A stretch of DNA of 63,009 nucleotides from Chara braunii. Lineage: Eukaryota > Streptophyta > Charophyceae > Charales > Characeae. Each line of letters opens with the position of its first letter. The first letter of the stretch is position 1. The translations under genes and the position numbers were made by a program. Under the pieces are notes generated by a model. It did no database searches. It was not told the origin of the DNA and saw only the letters and a program-made list of their open reading frames with translations. This document shows, in pieces, positions 36,801 through 47,872 of the stretch. The stretch is from contig BFEA01000093.1 in assembly GCA_003427395.1 (NCBI GenBank), positions 2,414,019 through 2,477,027 on the forward strand. The letters are read 5' to 3'.

Positions 36801-37939
36801 GCACCCTGCAGTAGGAGGAACGTTGAAGTGGGAACAACCTTGATTGAAGTGGCTGCCCCTGAAGGATTACTGCAGTTTTGTGGCCCCTAGTTTGCGCTTG
36901 GGTTGTACCATGCTTACTGTGCTTTGCGGCAGGGTTCAGACCGTGCGTTATTGAGGGTAGCGGCACATCGGCGGTGTGTAGTGACGAGTCGATACTAGGC
37001 GAGTTAGGAGCGGTTGCTGCTGCAGAGGCACGATGAGTCACGTTGAGATGTGCATTGCTGCTAAGGTTGTTGCTGCCGCGTTTCATTGCTAGCACCTGCG
37101 TCTTGTTACCTGCGGCGGAGGAAGCTGCTCCAGGGCTTTTTGCATGTTGAGTATCGGGGTGCACTGCCACCAGACGACGCGGCGGTGCCTAGGGACTGTG
37201 CACGGATGTTGTAGGTCCTGTGCAAATTGGTGTTACAAGTACCGTCGCACCTTGTGCTAAGTTGTCGTTGTTGTAGCTACTGTGACCAACTTTACAGCAC
37301 CACTACCACTACATGCTACGACATCTATACCAGTGTGACGACAGTTTGATCGGGGGCAACAAGGGGGGGTTGATGCCGGTAGTCTGACTGGAGCTTGACC
37401 AAGCGGTTGTTACTCGGCCGCCATTGCGGGGCCCTCAAGCGAACCGAGGCAACAAGACCCTCTCCTGCGAGTCTGATCGCACCCTCCTTGTATCTGAGCG
37501 ACTCAAACTTCGTTCTTCTGCCCTTCTTATTCTAAGTCTAGTCCTGTTCTGAGGGGAAGGCGGCAGGCGGGATCGCAACCCGTAGGACCGCGTCAAGACT
37601 CTGTGGGGAGTCAACCCACCGATTGCAGGAGCTCTGCCGGAACTCGGGAGGAGTTCTGGAGGCAGGGAATTGACAGGTAATCATTGCTTTACCCTCTATA
37701 ACCCGAGTTATAGCCCCTATCTATACTACCCATTGCATGTTTGACTGAGTATATGGTGTGCAACCCTATTTTGACTTTTGTTTGATTTTCATGACTTGAA
37801 CCTGATAAAGTAAAGGAATGATTGAACAATCTCAGTTTCAGCTTTATTTATTGTATGAAATCAGATTGCTGAAAGGAATTGCATCTGGGGAAGGCAGGAT
37901 GGAGGACTGTTTTGATCGAGGGTTTGACTGGGTCATTAA

Positions 37940-38775
37940 GGCTGGAAAGTCCCCATAAGTTTGGGGAGACTCGGTGCTTTGTTTATTTTGGTTTGCATGG
38001 AGCATCAGACCCTTCTATAAGTTTAGGGGGTCTGATTGCTCATTAAGGGTCAGGCTGTTCTATAAGTTTAGGTGGTCTAACTGCCCTGACTTGTGAGGGC
38101 TGACTGTGGTTGACTTTTCAGGGACCAAGTGCATTTTGTAAGTTCAGGTGCCTTGGTCGCCTTATTTATATTGGGTTTTCTCCTGTTTATCTGGTTCTGA
38201 ACGAGGAGGTCTAAGCCGTTCTATAAGTTTAAGTGACTTAGCCTCTTCCTGCCTTTATTCTGAGAGAATGAACCTGACAGAGGGCAGATTGTTCTGTAAG
38301 TTCAGGTGATCTAGCCCAATGTCACGCACATGTTGGATCAGAGAGAAGTGGATCAGGCAGAGAGCCAGACTGTTCTGTAAGTTCAGGTGGTCTGACTCAA
38401 AGCCTCGCACATGTTGGAACCCAAAGGTTATAACTTGGCTATACTTTACTATTATTTTATTTAAGACCGAGCTAATCAGACTGTTCTATAAGTTTAGGTG
38501 GTCTGACGATAGCCTATCACAACTTGAAGAAAGTATAACTAAGAATAAGATTGATGGTAAGATGGGGCAGACTGAACTTGAGGTTGGTTCAGTCATATGC
38601 AGCCTTAGAAGACTAAGTGCAGACAATTATATATAATTTGGATATTTTAAATAGCTAAGGGCGACTAGAGTGGTCTAGTCATATGCCCAAAGAAGAGAGA
38701 AGTAGTTGTGCCCTATGTTTTGTGTATATTCAATGGCTAAGTTAGGCATGTCCCGTAAGTTTGGGTGGCCTGACT
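37940..38775 (+). repeat. Hairpin array 1 in LTR B
   Basis: Same hairpin order as copy A. GACCAAG (38123-38129) pairs perfectly with CTTGGTC (38152-38158), where A has a G-T pair. TCAGAC (38476-38481) pairs with GTCTGA (38501-38506). In the hairpin near 38285-38325 the arms are GGGC-AGAT and ATCT-A-GCCC. Confidence 0.85.
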
Positions 38776-39069
38776 TTATGCCTTATGTAAGCTGGGTATA
38801 AAAGGGCTAAATCATTGAAAGACTATGAACTATCGTTTGCCAAGGATGACTTGGGGCTGGTGAGAGTACTTACATTTGTGGTTTGACCTGCATGTGGCTG
38901 AGTGAGATGACTACCTGATCCGAGTTTCAGTTTGATAGGTAGTTGCTTTAGATGCTCGCCACAGGCTAGAGCGATAAGAGTTAGTTTCAATTCCTGCATT
39001 TTCTGTGATAACTTTTTTTTTACTTAGGTCAATTCTTGCATTTTTTGGGATCTTTTGTTATACTTGGTT

Positions 39070-39430
39070 TTGTATAAATCTTGGTAAGTTACTTTCTCTA
39101 CGGGAAGCGCTGCCGAAATTTCTGCAAATCCAAGGAGTTAGTCAAATTTCTGGCTTCCCAAAGTTCAACTTGTCTAAAGTTCATATATGGCTTAGTAAAA
39201 ATCTGGGAAGTCTCCCTTTCTAAAGGGAGTGCTGCTTAAATTTTTGCTAATTCAGGGAGTTGGACAAAAATTGGACTTTTGAGAGTCAAAGACTATTTTT
39301 GTCTTCATATTCGGGCTGATATAAATTCTGAAAAGACATTTTTCCTACGGGAAGCGTTGCCGAAATTTTCTTGATTTAGAGGAGTTAGACTATATTTTGA
39401 CAGGTGGCGATTCTGGCGATCCACCCTGGA
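39070..39430 (+). repeat. Hairpin array 2 in LTR B
   Basis: Three units plus the terminal short unit, as in copy A. The middle unit has the inner hairpin CTCCCTTT-CT-AAAGGGAG. The palindrome CTGTTATCACTGATAACAA follows at 39655-39673. Confidence 0.8.
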
Positions 39431-41101
39431 TGGGGGAGATTCTGCCATTGGCCTACCTTTGCTTTGGGCACCGGCCTAGAGGTAGGTTTAGACCTAGTTG
39501 GCAGATAACTTGGGTGAGAATGTGCTATGGAGGTTCATCCCCCATATGCTGATGATTTAGGCTGGGCATTGACCTGTTTTTTGGTACAGGTTTTTCTTGG
39601 ACAGTTGACTCAGGATTTGGACTAGTCGCAGCTGGATCCTACGAGGATCACTTTCTGTTATCACTGATAACAAGTCGGTTGGTTGATCGCCGACTTGTCG
39701 GCTCACGACACAACTTTGCTTATACTTGTACCTCAACTTGATTGCCTTAGCCCTGAGACTTGATATGTTTCTTTGAAGGTTTTAACTGGACTTCTTTTAA
39801 TGACCATTATAAAGAACTTGTGAGATTTATGGAGATTTGGACTATGACTGGGGCTTGAGTGTGTGAGGCGTGGTGTGAGTCACAAGGAACAGTAAAGTTG
39901 ACCACATTGGTGTATGGCAATGTGGCTATTAAATGTATCTGTGTTTTATCCAGGTTAGTGTTTTGGAGCTTGGTATATGGGCCATACTTTGGAGGAAGTG
40001 AGGATGACAACCATGTGTCGCACGATCTGCAAACCTGAGGGGGTTATGTTTCCCCGTTCCTCTATTGTTATCTCGAGTTCTTGAATGATATATGAGTGTT
40101 GGGGTGCTTGTTTATTTTATTGATTGATTTTGCTTATTAATTTTTATAGTTGGACGTTGTAGTCCGTGGCAGCCGTCAAAGTCAAACCCCTTGACTTCCG
40201 CCCAGGCCTGGAGTGGGGCTCACCTCCAGGGCAGTAAGAGACGACTACCACCACAGGTATGGACCTGTGTACCACCCACTGTGCATAGGGTGCAGAAGAG
40301 GGTGTGTGGTGCTCAACCGCGCATGGCGGTTGTCCAGTGTCGAGGGATTAACCCTCAAGGCGCGTGTCAGCCGACACTTGAGTGTCGAATGCGATCCTCG
40401 AGATTAACGAGGACCGCACGAATATGGGTACTACATAGTACACCATCATTTGCGACCTCTTGCGTATGCTTGCATTGTGAGTCGATATGAGTTAGCCCTA
40501 CGTCCGCACGGTTTTATACTAAGTCTCGCGCGCGACGCCTATCCGATTTCCGTATCGGAGAGTTATCGGTTGGCTACTAAGGGACTAGGAGTGTTGTCGC
40601 ATTGCTTGGTGTGTGTGTGTGTGTGTTTTATTTTTTTGTTCGTAAAGTGGTGTGTGCGTGGTGTGTGGGATGCGTCCTTGTCAACCGACGACGGACCGTG
40701 CTTGGGACTTCAGCCCCCCAAGATGTCGGTTCGCGTGCGGGTCCGATAGGCGTATTACCGCGCGTACCCCCTATGCTACAGCGAACGAGAAACGCCCTCG
40801 GCTGGTCCACCTCTGCGATTGCAACTGATTAGCTTTCGTACTATGGACAGGTAGCTCGGCGGGGATACGCCCACCGAAGGGAGGTGACAACTCCCATAAG
40901 GTGGAGGTAAGTCGTGCCTCGCGTAGGCCCAATCCTGTCGTAGGGGCTCGCGAGAGGTATGGCTGGCGCACTCGGCCGGAGCGGCTTTGCGGAAGCTCCA
41001 TGTATATTTGCGACGAGGATGTAGACCAACTCCTGCGTGACGCGGCCGGGAGGGTCCCGCGTTGCCCCGTGCGGTGCCGGACCGATGCGCTCGACAGGCT
41101 C

Positions 41102-42192
41102 ATCATCTAGGCTGGCCGAATGGAGCACCACAGTCTGTTCCGCCACATAGCTACCCGATCCATCAAGATTTTCGTGGCTGTACAGACAACCAACAAGTGC
41201 ACTTCTATCCTTATCCAGTGGAGGGAGCTGGTGTAGACCTGGCTGGAGTCCAGTTAGGATGCGGGAACTCCGCAACAAGAGTACCACAATGAAGAAGGGA
41301 CCTATTGGGGGCTCACCAGCAGGTAAGCCGAGGGGACGGTATAGGAGCTCGTACAAGTCACAGTGGCCAGGCACACGAGAAGTCACCTCACCGCTATCAG
41401 TATGGCGAAAGGGGCGACTTTCGAGAGGTTTCTGCGACCAGATTGAGACTGCACGGTAGTAGCTCGGACAATTTTTTGCTTGGAGCGGAAGAGGGATTAG
41501 GAGGGGAAAAGTCAAAACTCTTTGTAAATTTTGAGTCGAAGGTGGAGATGGGGAGTGACTTGGTGGGGGATGATCCAACTTTGCTAGGCAATGGTTTCTT
41601 GCAGGGAGATTCCTCGACAGGAAGCTCTGCAGAGGCATTCACACGAAGGGGAGCTGAATCAGATACAACTAGCAAGAGAGGCTACAGAAGCACACTACCA
41701 ATGGAGCGCAGGCTGGTTCCCCTGGTCTGCACTGTACTAGGAGGAACAATTGTGTTTTGGGGGAAGTCTCAATTGGATGGTAGTGTACACCTGCCCTCCG
41801 TACCGACAGAGAGAACCCCGCTCCAAGGTGAAATTGTGACTAGGGCCAAATATCTTTATGAAGATGCCTTCTCGATGCGCATTGTGCCAAGATCAGTGAT
41901 GGCTAACTGCCAGGTTCCGTTAGAGAATAAAAAAGCAAAATTTTATTTCCCCTTGATAAATGCTCGCATAAACGCCACCACTCTAGATGCTATGTTTCAA
42001 GTAGGGGTTCGATGGTTCACGTTAGATGGTGTCAAGGAGAAGAACATGCATGAGCTAGAGACGATTGCCCTTTCTCAGGAAGTCTCAACTCTTCTTCTGT
42101 TGCAGCTCAATGCTTCCCTTTCAGTGGAAAAGAACCTTCAGTCGAAATTTCTGAGGGATTCGTTAGTGGCAGGATGGAGATCCTCGTCTTAG
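41102..42192 (+). pseudogene. LINE-1 ORF1, C-terminal part
   Basis: The open stretch 41305-42192 continues the gene split by the LTR element. It ends in KAKFYFPLINARI, FQVGVRWFTLDGVKEK and a terminal helical stretch SQEVSTLLLLQLNASL, matching the minus-strand fragment at 4859-5008. There is no recognised domain beyond that. ORF2 begins 110-120 bases downstream. Confidence 0.65.
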
Positions 42193-42304
42193 TCTTCTCA
42201 GTCCCAAGGCTCAGAAAGGAGAAGCTCGATGCACCAATCCCCTGTGCAGGAGCAACACAGATGGGGGGATGAGCATCCAGACTCCTGCATCCGAACTGTA
42301 GCGG

Positions 42305-45300
42305 ATGAAGTCCAAGCTTATGGTTAAGCTAGCCCTGGCAACATGGAACGTGCGGGGGTTGGGTGACACGTCGGGGAGGGCGAAGCAAAAAAGGCTTAAG
42401 TCCTGGATGTTCGACCAGAAGGTGGATTGTCGTTGCATACAAGAATCGAAATTGGATGAGGACAAGCTAGCGAGCATGTTGCGTTGGTGGGACGGGCCAC
42501 ATGTATGGTCACTAGCACAGGGTACCAGAGGAAGCGTGGGAATCTTGATTCACAAGAATGGGCGGTCCCGGGTCCTGGACTCAGAAGTGGACATTTGGGG
42601 GCGGTGGGCCTGGGTAGAGTTGTGCACAGGTACCTTGGAATGGACTCTTATGACAGTTTATGCTCCCTCATATCCAGACTCTAGAGCAAACTTCGTTTCA
42701 GATATTAGACTGACTATTCCGACTGCGAAAAATTTGGTCATTACTGGAGACTGGAATGTCTCTTTGGATGAGGCCATGAGGGAAGGTTCACGAACGACCT
42801 ATAGGAAGGATGCATGTGCATTGGTTGATCTGATGCAGGAACTGGAACTTACTCATCCGTATCGTTCACTGAACCCGGAAGAAGCCAGGTACACTTGGTT
42901 TTTGAATATCAGGAAGGACACTGGGGAAGTCACATGAAGAAGATTAGACTACTATTTGGTTAGTAGCAGCCTGCAACAGGCATTTACACATATTAGACAA
43001 GTCTCTTACCCCATGTCAGATCATAAACCGGTATTGGCAGACTTGGTCAGTGCTCAGCCAGGAGGAAGGGGTAGATGTTATTTCAAGTTGAACGCCAGAA
43101 ACCTAGAGGATCCAGGGTTAAAAAGTTTGAGGATTTAGGGTTAAAGAGTTGGGATCCAGGGTCAGAGAAGAGAGCTTGGATATGGCCAGGGTCAAAGAAG
43201 AGAGCTTGGATATGACCATTCTCCTCTTGGATATAGAAAAGGCGTAAGACAGAGTGGGCTGGCCATTTGTGATGACCACCCTAAGGAAGATGGGGTTTGG
43301 GCATGGTTTTTGCAGATGCGTGGTAGCAATGTATACAGCAGCGAAGTCTGCAGTCCAAGTCAATGGCCACTTGTCTAACGCCTTTCAACTGACACGCTCT
43401 CGCAGACAAGGCTGCCCTTTAACCCCTCTCCTCTTTGTGTTGCAGTTGGAGATTCTGTTGCATCGGATTCAGAAACATCCTCATATTTGTGGTCTTCAAC
43501 TCTCCTCCAGGAAGGAATGTAGGGTTAAAGCCCTAGTAGATGAGCTGTTTCTTGTGTCAGAGAACTCTCTGGAGTCTCTGGAGGCGGCGAAGGAGATGGA
43601 GGTATTGATGAAGTATTCTCAGCTGTCAAAAGCATTGGTAAACTGGAACAAGTATGTCTACCTCCTCCCGGTGTGCTTCACTTTGAGGTTGGAATGGGGC
43701 ATGCAACGAGTGGATCCTGAGTGGGGTGAACGGTTCCTGGGGTTGTTAGTCAGCACCCAAGTGATGGGGATGGTCTAGGCAATGGTACTGCAGCAAAGGG
43801 TAGCAGCAAAACTCCACCCATGGGGTAGAACCTGACACCTCTCCTTGTTGGGTCGAGCTATGGTCATCAACATAGTCTTGTTTTCGTTGATCTGGTTCGT
43901 GAGGTCAGTAAGGGAGATAACTGCTAGCACCTTTTATGAGATTAGGAGACTGGCGGCGAGATTCCTGTGGAAGCCGCAGGCAAAAGGAGAGGAAGGTTTT
44001 TTTAGTAAAGTGGCTTGGGAGATAATTACTTTTTCCAAAGGAGGAGGGAGGCTTGGGCCTGATCGATCCTCAGCGGAAGAATCAGGCCCAACTGCGGAAA
44101 TGGTTGATGAAGGTTGCCATGGTTGAAGAGAAGGAAGATTGGATCCAGTTGGCGGAACGTATCCTCAAGCGGCAGTGGCAGTTAAGTAGAGGAGAGAACG
44201 TTTGGATCTGTTTCTTCATCGGCTCCTTTATGCGGAAAAAAATGCACTCGGAGTTTTGGGAAACGGTGCGTCGAGCATGGATTAAGCAACCTCCAGTTAT
44301 CAGATCCCCGCCTATCTCTAAAGCAGAAGTTCTGGCTCAGCCTCTCTTCGATAACTCTTTTATCTAGGACGATGAAGGAAGACACTTTTCTTCGGGGCCA
44401 GAAGCAGCGGCGTTTGGCCGGTCCTGGATGAAGAGGGGCTTGGTGAGGGTAACTGATTTGTGGTCGGAGCTCCTGGGGACATGGAAACCACTTCAGGAAA
44501 TTCAGGCCCCACTTCAGGGCCTGCGGAGAATTGAAGAGCATTGGAGGGTGTTGTTACAAGTTATCCCAGAGGAGTGGCAGGTGCTACTGGGCCCAGAAGG
44601 CCTAGACCCCCCGGTTCCTGGTACGCCCCGGGTCAAGACTCCAACTGAGAGACTGCATGGAAACTACAAGGCTTGACAGACAGTGGTTTCAGGAAGATTC
44701 AAAAGTGGCGCTTGGTGGATCCTTCGGGAATGCTTCAGCTGGTGGAAGATCATATTATAATCTCTGAGTGGCGCAACCCCTTGCAGATAAGGGTTATTGA
44801 ATACCTCGATAAGCGAGGAGTTTTCAATTCTGCAGTATGGGTGGGAAGAGCCCCTTTGAACTCCCTACCTATAGACCCCAGAGTGTGGCGTTGGACCAAG
44901 GGCAAGGCCACACCCCCTCCTGGCTTGGATTTTGTCTCCTATTCTGTTCAGGAATCATACAGAATTACGGATACAAGTGTTAGAACCCCTGCTAGCGTTG
45001 CTATTGCTAGGTGGAGTGCGGTCTTTCTGACAATTTTGCAGGACTCTGCGGATGATTTTGTGAAGCTTTGGGGAGTGTGGGCAGATCTACCAGACGGGAA
45101 ACAAACTAGCATCCTCTGGATGCTCTATATGTTTGTCACTCTCTTGGCGGTGTGGTTGAGTGGCTGAGGGATGAAAGTCTCATTAGGATGCCTTCTTTGT
45201 ACCTCGCCCTTTGAATCAACAAAGTATCTCTGGTGGGATTGTCCGACATCGAAACGGGTATGGAACTGGTGGGCGGACCATTGGTCACAAATGGGGGTAG

Positions 45301-45659
45301 AGGCCGTGGAGTGGAATGAGTGTTGTTTTTTTTTGGGTTTCATGGGGGAGGAGAAGACAGGTAAAAAAAGATGGTCGTATGTTGCCCATGTAGCCAGAGC
45401 TGTGATCTGCTCAGTAATCTGGGCAGATGGAAACCGGTCCCATTTTGAGGGCCCCCTGTTTGCAGATGGAGAGATCAAAACGGCGATTAAAAAAGGTATG
45501 AGGAGAGCAATCTAGGCGGATTGGCGTAGAAGGGCGAAGTGTGGCAAGGCTAACAGGCGCGCCCTTTGGTGGTTTCTGAGGACATGGGCAATCGGCAATC
45601 ACCTGGCTGGGGTCCATCGAGAGAAGGGTCTGGTAGTGACTAAGTGGCCTCAGGGTTGA
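42305..45659 (+). pseudogene. LINE-1 ORF2: APE endonuclease, RT remnant, C-terminal Zn finger
   Basis: The endonuclease is readable from 42317: TWNVRGLGD, QESKL, GRWAWVEL, VYAP, GDWNVSLDE, then after a frameshift near 42937 RLDYYLVSS and SDHKPV. These are the catalytic landmarks of an AP-endonuclease domain that nicks target DNA. About 1.2 kb expected between endonuclease and RT motif A is missing at about 43137, where short repeats (AGAGAAGAGAGCTTGGATAT twice) mark the junction. RT resumes with LLLDIEKA (motif A, then a stop) and RQGCPLTPLLFVLQLE (motif B), but the YADD-type motif C is changed to LVDEL. After further stops come WKPQAKGEEGFFSKVAW, the connection region and a degenerate finger CLLCTSPFESTKYLWWDC ending near 45659. 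Dead copy. Confidence 0.85.
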
Positions 45660-46161
45660 GGGGAGGTAATCATGTAGGCAGAACCAGGGTATCTCGGTTC
45701 TATTTCAGACCGCAGGAGGTCAATAAGGGGAGTTGGGGTTGAGAGTGCCACGGTGACTAGGAACAGTTGTTCCAGTCGGCCGCTTGAGGCCGGTTTCATG
45801 CCGTTTAGGCCTGTGTAGTAGATGTAGGATAGGGGGTAGTATAGGATAGGACGAGTAAGGTTGGTCAGGGTAAGACAGGAAAGCAAAGTATGTTTGGAGT
45901 GCTAGATTGATTGAAGACGGCTATGATGCTGTAAAAGAAGTGACAAGGAACAGTTGATTGGCTTTAAAGTATACAGCCCTGATGGCTGATTGTAGGTGAA
46001 GAAGGGAATCGAAGAGTAAACTTAGGGCAGTCCTCGAGTCTTGAGAGGCTAAACTGGCTGATGCTGCCATGATAACTCCAGGTTTAATTGTGAGGATCCC
46101 CGACCTCGACTGTGGAATTTCTGGATGTCCTGTTTGTTGAAAAAAAAAAAAAAAAAAAAAA

Positions 46162-46303
46162 TCGTCATTGCTCTAGACGACGAGGGCCTTGTCCCATCTG
46201 AAAAGATACAGCAGAGTATAACACCAAAGTAGGGGTGCGCTTTCAAAGACAGAACATAAAAAAACAACCAAATCAGTTGGCAATTCAACGATATATAGGG
46301 TGA
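46162..46303. mobile_element. Fragment of the long-TIR family
   Basis: GACGAGGGCCTTGTCCCATC and the following CTGAAAAGATACAGCAG resemble 8895-8945 of the long-TIR element. It sits between the poly(A) of LINE-1 and the truncated LINE-2 and may be part of the target into which LINE-2 jumped. Confidence 0.45.
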
Positions 46304-47356
46304 ACAGATGTGACCGCCCCAAGGCCAAATTTTTGGCAGCTCTGGCAGACCTTGAAGAAAATTTTGTCACAAAGACAGGCGGGGACTATATGGATGCAGT
46401 CCGTGCAGGTCATGGGCTCTGCCACATGGTTGAAATCTAGGGGCATGCTGCTGGACACTATATGCAAACGATGCAGTTGGGCTTGGAAATCTTCGACACA
46501 CATATGGGTGTGCTGCCCCCTCTCAGAGGAAATATGGCAGTGGTGGATCTCCAAGTGGTCGAGCATTGCAGGCGCAGAATGACCCTAGGATGAGGGATGG
46601 ATTTTGTATAGCCTGACAAAGTCTGACGTAAATCTACAGCCAGGAAGGGGGTATGTGGCGTTGGTCTGCAAAGGGGCAGTAATGAACAATATATGGAAAA
46701 GCAAAAACGCCAAGGTGTTCAGGGGAGAAACTGTCCCCCCCAACCAACAGCTTGCAATGGCCAAGGAACATATAAGATTGGCTATCCTTTTTGATTGGCG
46801 CTCAGTGAAAAGCAGAAGTGGATATAAATACTCCTGGTTTCTCAAATTATGGGGGATCAATGATTCTTTTGCATCGATTTCCTCTGAAGGACAGTTAAGG
46901 ATTGTTGATTGGCTGCTTCCAGGGAAACACAAGGATTAATGATCACATGAGACCACTCGGAAGACATGACGCTGAGATTAATCTGTCAAAAGAAAGTTCT
47001 TCAAGTTAATTTTTCTCACAATAGGAATGGGACGCTGGACCCGGTTTCTGGTTAAATCTGGTAGCATCCGTTTCTTAGCAGATAGTCCGGGAGACTATAA
47101 GCTAGATTATGGGAAACCTTTTACTCTGAGCTTCAAGTTAATGTTTTTGGAAAGTGTTTTACTTATGACGGGACACTAAACCTGGTTTTCAGTACTGAGA
47201 TGATATAGTTAACCAACAGGTTGTTTGGCGAGCTCTGCTCGTAAGCGAAACTGGTTGAGGCTGCCAGGATAATCCCAGTTCAAATTGTGAGGTCCCCGAC
47301 CTCGTCTATTTGCTCCTACAATGCATATTCAAGCTTTTCAAAAAAAAAAAAAAAAA
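46304..47356 (+). mobile_element. LINE-2, 5'-truncated copy with poly(A)
   Basis: Begins within the C-terminal end of ORF2 (FLAALADLEENFVTKTGGD by frame, with CKRCSWAWKSSTHIWVCC, a C-x2-C-x8-H-x4-C finger, then EEIWQWWISKW). It continues through GYVALVCKGAVMNNIWKSKN and a 3' untranslated region carrying GGGACGCTGGACCCGGTTTC. The conserved tail AAGCGAAACTGGTTGAGGCT is at 47235-47254, and a 17-base A-tract is at 47340-47356. Bases near the two ends (GATGTGACCG before, CAGTGTGACCGG after) may be remains of a target duplication. Truncation at the 5' end is typical of LINE insertion. Confidence 0.75.
46310..46939 (+). pseudogene. LINE-2 ORF2 C-terminal fragment
   Basis: Two frames cover the zinc-finger end (46310-46582) and the terminal segment (46604-46939, ending DWLLPGKHKD). 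The finger is more complete than in LINE-1. No RT or endonuclease is present, so it cannot move itself. Confidence 0.7.
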
Positions 47357-47460
47357 GACAAGGTACAGCAGTGTGACCGGAACCATGCCCAAAACCTCAA
47401 ATCGGCCCTTCCCAAATTTGGGGTCGCAATGTGAGGGCATACGCCCTGATTCCCGAACTC
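47357..47460. mobile_element. Fragment of the long-TIR family
   Basis: CAAGGTACAGCAGTGTGACC, ACCATGCCCAAAACCTCAAA and GAGGGCATACGCCCT correspond to the right arm of the 8324-9015 element. This is probably the other side of the target into which LINE-2 inserted (see 46162-46303). Confidence 0.5.
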
Positions 47461-47540
47461 TTTCTGCATCTCTTGCGCTTGCTGACGGAATTGGGGGGTG
47501 ATTTGGAGGAACTCTACTGTAGTTCGATTTGCCATCGTAA

Positions 47541-47662
47541 GGGCATCGCCACACCACGCCTGAAATGTGCAAAATGAGAATGAACTTCCCGCTAGAACAT
47601 GGTCAGATGCACCCGCCATATTTTTAGCTTTTTCATATTTCGAGAGTGGTGTGGCGAGTCCC
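47541..47662. mobile_element. 122-bp miniature element of the MITE-1 family
   Basis: Left end GGGCATCGCCACACCACGCC; right end complements to GGGACTCGCCACACCACTCT. Flanks TAA and TGA fit a diverged 3-bp TNA duplication. It has the same terminal repeat family as 6688-7096 but almost no interior. Confidence 0.75.
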
Positions 47663-47785
47663 TGAGAGTGAAAACTCCCCCGAAACTTTACTACAATTTT
47701 TTTTTTTTTTTTTACTGTAGCTCTGCTGGAAATCTACCTATGGTAGGTTTGGTTCGCCTTCCTAGCTATGGACTGTCCGTGGGCT

Positions 47786-47872
47786 AGGTCCCACTTGCAC
47801 GAATTAAGAGATACTGACCGTAGATAGCACAGATTAATAACCGAAATCTCCTAATTTGCGCGAGTGGGACCT
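47786..47872. mobile_element. 87-bp foldback element
   Basis: Arms 47786-47812 (AGGTCCCACTTGCACGAATT...) and 47846-47872 (complement AGGTCCCACTCGCGCAAATT...) are 27 bp each with about four mismatches, separated by 33 bases. Not related to the 89-bp foldback at 7175. Target duplication not seen. Confidence 0.65.

Larger units (their letters stand above)
13220..41096 (+). mobile_element. LTR retrotransposon with ~7.1-kb LTRs, gag-only (LARD/TR-GAG-like)
   Basis: Order: 5' LTR A (13220-20338), primer binding site (20341-20359), internal region with a decayed gag (22380-23480), nested solo LTR C (24441-32670), rest of the internal region, 3' LTR B (33898-41096). Candidate target duplications GGATC/GGCTC flank it. 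Removing C leaves an element of about 19.6 kb with only about 5.3 kb of internal sequence. No protease, integrase, RT or RNase H motif was found in that internal sequence, so it would depend on enzymes from a partner element. The combination of very long LTRs and gag-only content resembles the plant classes called LARD and TR-GAG. The Ty3/gypsy-type affinity is suggested by the tRNA-Asp primer site and gag but is not proven. Confidence 0.8.
33898..41096 (+). repeat. 3' LTR, copy B (7199 bp)
   Basis: Starts TGTCGTACC and ends GCTCGACA, the canonical TG...CA. It is close to copy A throughout. Length differences include an extra piece near 36961-36999 and another near 39833-39862. One undetermined base lies at 35572. 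It is followed directly by LINE-1 sequence and the candidate target duplication GGCTC. Confidence 0.85.
41097..46161 (+). mobile_element. LINE-1, 3' part with poly(A)
   Basis: Continues the LINE broken at 13219: C-terminal part of ORF1, ORF2 with endonuclease and RT remnants, a 3' untranslated region and a 22-base A-tract (46140-46161). The 3' tail motif (AACTGGCTGATGCTGCCATG ... AATTGTGAGGATCCCCGACC) at 46049-46110 is shared with four other LINE ends in this window. Confidence 0.85.

Noticed and set aside
13220-41096. Segmental duplication of a 7-kb block
   Set aside because: The primer binding site directly after the first block, the candidate 5-bp flanks, TG...CA-type ends and independent copies C and D with the same ends fit LTRs better.
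43130-43150. Telomere-type repeat (GGATTTAGGGTTAAAG)
   Set aside because: Only one degenerate TTTAGGG-like unit, located at a deletion junction in LINE-1.
42305-45659. Functional reverse transcriptase gene in LINE-1
   Set aside because: Motif C is LVDEL instead of the YADD type, about 1.2 kb is missing before motif A, and there are several stops.
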